The notes beneath the pieces are model-generated. The model was given only the letters and a program-made list of their open reading frames with translations. It did not search any database and was not told the origin of the DNA. From positions 1 to 64,000 of the forward strand of contig NZ_JAHWGU010000010.1 in NCBI RefSeq assembly GCF_020873875.1: DNA of 64,000 nt, written 5' to 3'. The translations under genes and the position numbers were made by a program. This DNA comes from Actinoplanes sp. DH11 (GTDB lineage: Bacteria; Actinomycetota; Actinomycetes; Mycobacteriales; Micromonosporaceae). This document shows, piece by piece, positions 58,531 through 64,000 of the stretch. The stretch's first letter is position 1. Every line of letters starts with the position of its first letter.

Positions 58531-60438
58531 ATGCGCCGCACCACCGCCGGGCTCGCCGCGCTGCTCATCCTCACCGCGAGCGGTTTGACCGGCTGCTCCG
58601 CCGACCCGCCGGAGGACACCGTCTCGGCGTTCCTCGACGGCTGGCAGAAGGGCAACCTCGACGACGTCGGATTCGTCACCGAGGACGGCAGCCGGATCGC
58701 CGCGCCCGAGGTGCTGACCGGGATCCGCGAACTCTACGGCGACCTCACCACCCAGCCGCTCGCCGTTACCGTCGCCGGGGACACCACCACCAGCGGGGAG
58801 AACGCCAGCACCCCGATCGACGTGAAATGGACACTTCCGGGTGGCGTCGAATGGGCATACAAGAGCACCGTGCGCGCCACCAAGGCCGGCCGGGACAGCT
58901 GGCAGGTGGTCTGGGAACCGGCCCTGCTCCAGCCCGGCCTCGCGCCCGGCGACAAACTGCGGCTGCGCCGGGTCGCCTCGCAGCGCGCCAGCATCCAGGA
59001 CGCCGGCGGCAAAGCCCTCATCGGCCCGCAAAAAGTGGTCGTGGTCGGCGTCAGCCCCGAGAAGATCACCGACTTCAAGAAGCTGAGCACCGGGCTCACC
59101 ACCGCGCTCCGGAAGATCAGCGTGGACGTCGACGTCAAAGCGCTGCAGGACCGGGTCGGCACCTCCGACCCCGGGGCCTTCATCGACGTGGTGACGCTGC
59201 GGCGGCCCGACTACGACAAGATCCGCGACGCCGTACGCCCCTTGCCCGGCACCGTCTTCCGCGAGGAGACCCGGCAGCTCGCACCCACCCGCGCCTTCGC
59301 CCGGGCCCTGCTCGGGACCGTCGACCCCGCCACCAAGGAGGACATCGACGCCCGGCCGGGCATCGTCGCCGCCGGCGAACAGGCCGGGCACGGCGGCCTG
59401 CAGGAGAAGTACGACGACACCCTGCGCGGCACCGCCGGCCTCTCCGTGGTGATCGCCCGCGAAGCCGCCGACGGCGACGTCGAGGACACCGAGGTGTTCC
59501 AGTCCCAGCCCGTCGCCGGCAAACCGGTGAAAGTGACCCTGGACACCCCCACCCAGAACGCCGCCGACCGGGCCGTGGCCGCCGAGAAGCAGCCCAGCTC
59601 GATGGTGGCGATCCGGGTCAGCGACGGCGCCGTCCTCGCGGTCGCGAACGGGCCCGACGCCGGCGGCGTCAACACCGCGCTGACCGGCCAGGTCCCACCC
59701 GGATCGACCTTCAAGATGATCTCGGCGTACGGGCTGCTCGCCCGCGACGTGATCACCGCCGACACCGTCGTCGACTGCCCGAAAACGTTCAGCGTGGACG
59801 GCCGCGAGTTCAAGAACTCCCACGACGAGGCGCTCGGCAAGGTCCCGTTCCACGTCGACTTCGCCAAATCCTGCAACACCGCGTTCGCAAGCCTGGCACC
59901 GAAACTCACCTCGGCCGGCCTCCAGGAAGCCTCCACCGCCCTCGGCCTCGGCGGCACCTGGGACCTGGGCATCGACGCGTACTCCGGCCAGGTCTCCGAC
60001 GGCGGCACCGCCACCGAACTCGCCGCCGCGATCTTCGGCCAGGGCAGCACCGTGGTCAGCCCGCTGACCATGGCGGCAGCCACCGCGGCCGTCGCAAAAG
60101 GCCAGTTCCAGCCGCCGAAACTGGTGCTCGACCCGGCGCCGGCCAACGCCGGCACCCCCGGGCCGCAACTCGACCAGGACGCCGTCACGGCCCTGCGCTC
60201 AATGATGCGAGAGGTCGTCACGGCCGGTACGGCCACCACGCTCAAGAGCGTCCCCGGCAAGCCGGTGCACGGCAAGACCGGAACGGCGGAGTTCCAGACC
60301 GGCTCCGAGGAGACCCACTCCTGGTTCATCGGCTACCAGGACGACGTAGCTTTCGCCGTGATGGTCGAGAAGGGCGGCGCCGGCTCCGAGGCCGCCGTGC
60401 CGGTCGCCAAACGCTTCCTGACCGAACTGAACAAGTAA
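58531..60438 (+). CDS. Penicillin-binding lipoprotein (class B-like transpeptidase)
   Basis: A 635-residue protein. The signal peptide ends in lipobox LTGC (about residue 23). An NTF2-like MecA N-terminal domain (PEDTVSAFLDGWQKGNLDDV) precedes a PBP dimerisation segment. The transpeptidase domain carries GSTFK (catalytic Ser about 392), SCN and HGKTGTAEF motifs in the right order, so it should acylate beta-lactams and cross-link peptidoglycan. ATG at 58531 follows GGGAAAGGA. Divergent from the glutamate dehydrogenase gene. Resembles PbpA-like MecA-domain proteins of actinobacteria. Confidence 0.93.
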   Translation: MRRTTAGLAALLILTASGLTGCSADPPEDTVSAFLDGWQKGNLDDVGFVTEDGSRIAAPEVLTGIRELYGDLTTQPLAVTVAGDTTTSGENASTPIDVKWTLPGGVEWAYKSTVRATKAGRDSWQVVWEPALLQPGLAPGDKLRLRRVASQRASIQDAGGKALIGPQKVVVVGVSPEKITDFKKLSTGLTTALRKISVDVDVKALQDRVGTSDPGAFIDVVTLRRPDYDKIRDAVRPLPGTVFREETRQLAPTRAFARALLGTVDPATKEDIDARPGIVAAGEQAGHGGLQEKYDDTLRGTAGLSVVIAREAADGDVEDTEVFQSQPVAGKPVKVTLDTPTQNAADRAVAAEKQPSSMVAIRVSDGAVLAVANGPDAGGVNTALTGQVPPGSTFKMISAYGLLARDVITADTVVDCPKTFSVDGREFKNSHDEALGKVPFHVDFAKSCNTAFASLAPKLTSAGLQEASTALGLGGTWDLGIDAYSGQVSDGGTATELAAAIFGQGSTVVSPLTMAAATAAVAKGQFQPPKLVLDPAPANAGTPGPQLDQDAVTALRSMMREVVTAGTATTLKSVPGKPVHGKTGTAEFQTGSEETHSWFIGYQDDVAFAVMVEKGGAGSEAAVPVAKRFLTELNK

Positions 60439-60452
60439 CCCACCGGCCCCCG

Positions 60453-60471
60453 GCCGCCCACGACGGGCGGC
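60453..60471 (+). terminator. Hairpin after the penicillin-binding protein gene
   Basis: GCCGCCC and GGGCGGC pair around ACGAC, starting 14 bases after the stop codon. The stem is short (7 bp) but all G-C. Confidence 0.5.
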
Positions 60472-60476
60472 TGGGC

Positions 60477-60656
60477 CCGCCGCAGGTGAGTGAGCCGCCG
60501 CAGGTGAGTGAGCCGCCGCAGGTGGGTGAGCCGCCGCAGGTGGGCGGGCCGCCGCAGGTGGGCGGGCCGCCGCAGGTGGGCGGGCCGCCGCAGGTGGGCG
60601 GGCCGCCGCAGGTGGGCGGGCCGCCGCAGGTGGGCGGGCCGCCGCAGTCGGGCGCG
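60477..60656. repeat. 18-bp minisatellite, ten copies
   Basis: The unit CCGCCGCAGGTGGGCGGG repeats every 18 bases from 60477. The first three copies carry GTGAGTGAG or GTGGGTGAG variants, six are essentially identical and the last is degenerate. Long frames through it on both strands (PPQVGG or PPAAAR hexapeptides) result from the 18-base period and are not called as genes. Confidence 0.85.
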
Positions 60657-60898
60657 GCCTCGTCTGCGTCGCTGTCACCGGCGGGGTGTCCCCACGGTCA
60701 AGTAGCCAGGCAAGTTCTTCCGCCGTTTTGCGCCAGTTTGCGGCCGATATGCGCTGGTAGAAAGCCCTGGGACGGCGAACGGCGCACAGGGTGGCGACCT
60801 GGCGGCGGACGAGGCAGAGGGGTGCGGCGTGGCGTTGCTTGACCTCGCCTCACCCGGAACAAGTGCCGCAATCGGCTGCGTCGGGTTCGCGCGGCGTT
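60657..60898. other. Intergenic sequence without recognised features
   Basis: Between the minisatellite and the long palindrome I see no coding frame with ribosome site, no tRNA and no known regulatory element. Confidence 0.4.
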
Positions 60899-60973
60899 GT
60901 TGATCTGCTAGCGATGCGAAATCGCGGTTTCAACCCCATGATCACAGCGATTTCGTACCGCTAGCAGATCAAC
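60899..60973. repeat. Long inverted repeat (27-bp arms)
   Basis: The left arm starts GTTGATCTGCTAGCG and ends CGAAATCGC. The right arm is its reverse complement with two mismatches, separated by about 21 bases. The AT content is higher than its surroundings. It could be a strong bidirectional terminator, a dispersed palindromic repeat (REP or MITE-like) or a remnant of transposon ends. Confidence 0.85.
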
Positions 60974-61156
60974 ATCTCGACAGCGCGGCGCCGCCGCAGG
61001 GACCCCGGCCGCAAGCACAAGCCCCGCACACAACCCGCGGAGCCCCGGGCCGCCGGACTGGTAGCGAGTAGCGGAAGCCGCGCGATCGAATACGGACAGA
61101 ACCTGCTGCTGCCCGAACACGCAGCCCGGCACTGAGCCAAACGGCCCGGCACTGAG

Positions 61157-61330
61157 CCAAGCGGCCCGGGACCGGGTCAGGCGGCTCCAGGACCGGGTCA
61201 CGCGGCTCCGGGACCGGGTCAGGTCGGCTCCGGGACCGGGACCGGGTCGGCTCCGGGACCGGGTCGGCTCCGGGACCGGGACCGGGTCGGCTCCGGGACC
61301 GGGTCGGCTCCGGGACCGGGTCAGGCGGCT
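61157..61330. repeat. GC-rich tandem repeat around the ureohydrolase stop codon
   Basis: Imperfect copies of GGCTCCGGGACCGGGTC, some with an extra CGGGAC, run from about 61,157 to 61,330, preceded by two copies of GGCCCGGCACTGAGCCAA. The array overlaps the 3' end of the ureohydrolase-family gene. Confidence 0.75.
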
Positions 61331-64000
61331 CCGCCGCCGGGGCCGGGGTCACCTGGGCCGTACCGGGATGACCAGCGGGCTCCGGCGGCCGGCGGATCCA
61401 CCGGTGGCCGGGGCCGCAACATCCCGGGCCGGGTGGCCGGAAGCGGCTCCGAGTCCAGCAGCGGCGCGGAACCGAGCGGACGGGGCGCCAGGCGCACGCC
61501 CGGCCGCACCGCCTCGTTGACGCGGGACATCTCGTCGTCCGTACCGGTTTCTTCCTCGGCGGAATCGTCAGCCGGGGCGTCCGCTGAGTTCTGAGACTGA
61601 CCGACATCGGTCAACGAGTCCCGCTCTGCGGCCGCGGAGGACTCCCTGTCGTCCGCCGGGTAGTGCTCCCGATCTTCGACCCTGGAGAAATCCTCCATCG
61701 AAGAGTCCCGGTCACCCTCGGCTACGGAGCCGCGGTTGTCGGCGGCCGGGGACTCCCACCCGTTCTTCCAGTCGGGGCGGTCGTCGACCCGAGAAGCATC
61801 CCTGTCGTTCTCCCAGGACGCATCCTGATCGTCCTCCTGAAAGGCGTCCCGGTCGTCCTCCCACGAGGTACTCCGGTCCCCCTCCTCAGAGGTAGACCCG
61901 GCACCCCGGTTCCCCTCCTCGGAGGCGAACCGATAATCCTCCTCAGCGGCATCCGGGGAGGCAATCCGGCTGTCCTCCGAAGAAGTAGCCCGGTGACCCT
62001 CCCCAGGGGTAGCCCCGTCGCCTTCCAGGGGTACATCGCGGACGCTTTCCGGGAACACATCGCGGTCGTCCTCAGGGGAGACATCGCGATCCGCCTCAAC
62101 GGAGAGGTCGCGGTCCCCCTCAAGGGACACGTCGCGATCGCCCTCAAGGGACACGTCGCGGTCCCCCTCAAGGGAGACGTCGCGATCGCCCTCAAGGGAG
62201 ACGCCTCCGAAGGAGACCTCCCGGGTGCCCTCAAGGGAGGACTCCCGGTCGCCTCCGAGGGACCCATCGAGGTAGACCTTCCGGTCGCCGCGCTCACGAG
62301 GAACGCCCTGGTCCCCCTCAGGAGAGACATCCCGGCCGCTGTGCTGGAAGGCATCCGCGGCGTCTTCGAAGGAGTAGCCGTGGTCATCCTCCCGACGGCG
62401 GTAGCGGTCCTCTCCGGAAGAAGACGTCTGATCGCTGCGCCACCCCGACTCGGGACCGCCCTCCAGCGAGGAGCCGGCCTCCGCCGCTGAGCCGGCCTCC
62501 GCCGCTGAGCCGGCCTCCGCCGCTGAGCCGGCCTCCGCCGCTGAGCCGGCCTCCGCCGCTGAGCCGGCCTCCGCCGCTGAGCCGGCCTCCGTCGCTGAGC
62601 CGCCCTCCGTCGCTGAGCCGGGGCCGGTCTCCGGCGAGTCGGCTCCGGCAGCGAACCACACCGACTGCGGGGTCGCCTCGGGCAACAGAGCGTCGCCTGC
62701 CTCCGGCGAGACGGCGTGGTGGCTGTCCCACGCCGACGCGGCGTCCTCATCGGTCGAGGAGTCCGCGTCGGCCTGCGATGAAAGGTGGCTTCCGGCCTCC
62801 GGCGACGAGTGACGGTCCGCCGACTGCGAGGGGTAGTCGTCGACATCGGGCGACGAGCGTCCGTCCGCCTCCGGCGAGGGATCAAAGTCGGACTCCGGCG
62901 ACGGGCCGCGGCCGTTCTCCGAGGGCGACGGGGTGTCGTCGTCCGACGCCGGGTGAGCATCCGCCTCCGACGACTCGCCGGGCTCTGGCGACGAGTTCTG
63001 GCCCGGTGCGTCCGAGAGCGGAGGCACCGGGAAGGCCGGCGCATCTGGAGATGCGGCGGAAGTCAAGGAAGCGGGGGAGGAAGAACCAGACGCCGAGGAA
63101 TCGGAGGCCGGGGAATCGAAGGCCGAGGAATCAGAGGCCGAAGAACCGGACGCCGGGGAACCGGATGCTGAGGAATTGGAGGCCCGGTAATCAGACGCCG
63201 AAGGATGGGCGGCTGAGGAAGCAGACGCCGAGGAATCGGAGGCCTGGGAAGCAGAAGCCGGGGAGGCGGCGGGGGCCGGGGAAGTGGGGGTCTGGCCGGC
63301 GGCTGAGGCGATGACCGGGTCCTGCTCGGTGGTCTCGTCCACCGTGGCCGGCGCCGGCGACGGTTGCTGGCCGGCCAGGTCGCGGCGGGCGGCGACCAGG
63401 TCGGGGCGGGGGCTGGTGGTTTTGACGGGGGCCAGGCCGGAGACCACGGCTGAGGTGATTTCGGCGGCGTAGCGGCCGTCGGGGTCGTAGTCGGGGTCGA
63501 AGACGGTTACTTCGACGCCGAGGCAGTGGGGGGATTCGACCAGGCCGGCCAGGAGCAGTTCCAGCTCGGGGAAGGCGATGCCGCCCGGGTCGGGTGCGTC
63601 GACGGCCGGCATCACCGCCGGGTCCAGGACGTCGACGTCGATGTGCACCCAGTAGCCGGCGCAGTCGACCAGTTGGTCGCGTGCCCATTGGGCGCTGCGG
63701 GCGGCGCCCTCGGCGCGCAGGGCCGGGACGGGGCGGGTCACGATGCCGGCGGCTTGGAGGTCGAGGCGGTATTCGTCCTGGGCGCGGATGCCGAGGACGA
63801 CCACGTCGACGTCGCGGAAGTAGGGCCGGCGGCGTTCGATGGCGGCCAGGTCGGCCTGGCCGCGGCCGGTCACCAGGGCCAGGTCCTCGCCGGCGGCCGC
63901 GCCCACGTAGGAGGCGTTGCCGGGGTGCCGGAAGTCGGAGTGCCCGTCCACGAAGACGAGGCCGATCCGGCCGCCGACCGCTTCGCCGAGGCGGTGCATG
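61321..64000 (-). CDS. Ureohydrolase (arginase/agmatinase) family protein with giant acidic repeat tail (N-terminus missing)
   Basis: At least 892 residues; the gene enters from the window edge. The visible start is FVDGHSDFR, one of the two Mn-binding motifs. VHIDVDVLDPAVMPAVDAPD then PGGIAFPEL follow (second motif), and the GGDxS strand expected earlier is outside. The enzyme domain ends near residue 215. The remaining 670 residues are Ser/Asp/Glu/Ala-rich and disordered. They carry SASDSSASG-type repeats (about 245-330), AEAGSA hexapeptides (about 468-508) and VSLEGDRD octapeptides (about 599-631). A Pro/Arg-rich end follows. Substrate is unclear; metal motifs differ from classical arginase (DGHSD for DAHxD). 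Confidence 0.8.
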   Translation of the reverse strand, partial: MHRLGEAVGGRIGLVFVDGHSDFRHPGNASYVGAAAGEDLALVTGRGQADLAAIERRRPYFRDVDVVVLGIRAQDEYRLDLQAAGIVTRPVPALRAEGAARSAQWARDQLVDCAGYWVHIDVDVLDPAVMPAVDAPDPGGIAFPELELLLAGLVESPHCLGVEVTVFDPDYDPDGRYAAEITSAVVSGLAPVKTTSPRPDLVAARRDLAGQQPSPAPATVDETTEQDPVIASAAGQTPTSPAPAASPASASQASDSSASASSAAHPSASDYRASNSSASGSPASGSSASDSSAFDSPASDSSASGSSSPASLTSAASPDAPAFPVPPLSDAPGQNSSPEPGESSEADAHPASDDDTPSPSENGRGPSPESDFDPSPEADGRSSPDVDDYPSQSADRHSSPEAGSHLSSQADADSSTDEDAASAWDSHHAVSPEAGDALLPEATPQSVWFAAGADSPETGPGSATEGGSATEAGSAAEAGSAAEAGSAAEAGSAAEAGSAAEAGSAAEAGSSLEGGPESGWRSDQTSSSGEDRYRRREDDHGYSFEDAADAFQHSGRDVSPEGDQGVPRERGDRKVYLDGSLGGDRESSLEGTREVSFGGVSLEGDRDVSLEGDRDVSLEGDRDVSLEGDRDLSVEADRDVSPEDDRDVFPESVRDVPLEGDGATPGEGHRATSSEDSRIASPDAAEEDYRFASEEGNRGAGSTSEEGDRSTSWEDDRDAFQEDDQDASWENDRDASRVDDRPDWKNGWESPAADNRGSVAEGDRDSSMEDFSRVEDREHYPADDRESSAAAERDSLTDVGQSQNSADAPADDSAEEETGTDDEMSRVNEAVRPGVRLAPRPLGSAPLLDSEPLPATRPGMLRPRPPVDPPAAGARWSSRYGPGDPGPGGGAA
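62108..62203 (-). repeat. Four 24-bp in-frame repeats in the ureohydrolase tail
   Basis: Units of 24 bases starting TCGCGGTCCCCCTCAAGGGA (plus strand) alternate between two variants and encode VSLEGDRD. Degenerate copies continue on both sides (VSPEDDRD, LSVEADRD and others). Confidence 0.85.
62473..62616 (-). repeat. Eight 18-bp in-frame repeats in the ureohydrolase tail
   Basis: GCCGGCCTCCGCCGCTGA (plus strand) occurs six times identically from 62473 and twice with changes, encoding AEAGSA hexapeptides on the minus strand. Confidence 0.88.

Noticed and set aside
60199-60678. Minus-strand ORF of PPAAAR repeats
   Set aside because: It overlaps the 3' end of the penicillin-binding protein gene on the other strand and is kept open only by the 18-base period; no ribosome site.
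61663-62490. Plus-strand 275-codon ORF opposite the ureohydrolase tail
   Set aside because: Repeats with periods divisible by three keep both strands open. The minus frame is continuous with a recognisable enzyme domain while this one has no domain or ribosome site.

Overview
The window is a high-GC, gene-dense stretch of an actinobacterial chromosome. Gene content and order (ilvE–leuB–serA–ilvCNB–ilvD; gatCAB; ligA–mnmA–cysteine desulfurase–etfAB; large NAD-glutamate dehydrogenase), frequent GTG starts and chemotaxis/PAS genes suggest Micromonosporaceae, most likely Actinoplanes or a close relative. This is inferred from organisation, not from a search.

Layout. 1-130: tail of an IS30-family transposase and the element end. 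200-12,900: branched-chain amino acid and serine biosynthesis (ilvE, leuB, serA, ilvCNB, ilvD). ilvBNC is preceded by a leader peptide ending Val-Leu-Ile and a terminator hairpin (classic attenuation). The leader promoter appears to lie in the 3' end of an upstream GGDEF-EAL gene. 12,900-18,000: Nudix hydrolase, a carbohydrate ABC importer (binding lipoprotein plus two permeases, no ATPase) and a divergent LacI regulator, with a CebR-box-like operator between them. 17,900-24,050: second GGDEF-EAL protein (degenerate EAL), PH-domain protein, sugar-dehydrogenase lipoprotein, membrane metallophosphoesterase. 24,440-30,370: gatB, gatA, gatC and a third GGDEF-EAL protein overlapping gatC. 30,500-38,300: ligA (with a repeat-rich insertion), methionine-synthase-like protein, mnmA, cysteine desulfurase, etfA, etfB. 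38,500-45,440: small membrane proteins, IlvG-like acetolactate synthase homologue, membrane-anchored Hsp70-like protein, enoyl-CoA hydratase, DoxX-like protein. 45,500-46,950: soluble MCP signalling protein followed by an Aer-type PAS protein, which looks like a split energy-taxis receptor. 46,970-51,540: ribokinase, ABC ATPase, ROK repressor and divergent GH3 hexosaminidase. 51,800-60,440: AbiEi/DUF559-type protein, NAD-glutamate dehydrogenase, penicillin-binding lipoprotein. 60,440-61,320: minisatellites and a long palindrome. 61,321-end: ureohydrolase-family protein with a very long acidic repeat tail, cut by the window edge.

A recurring theme is in-frame tandem-repeat expansion. It occurs in LigA, the third GGDEF-EAL protein, the AbiEi/DUF559 protein and the ureohydrolase, and in related minisatellites between genes. 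The most distinctive items are the repeat-bearing LigA, the ureohydrolase tail, the split Aer-like pair, the ilvB attenuator next to a c-di-GMP gene, and the GGDEF-EAL/gatC overlap. No tRNA, rRNA, CRISPR array or secondary-metabolite cluster was recognised.
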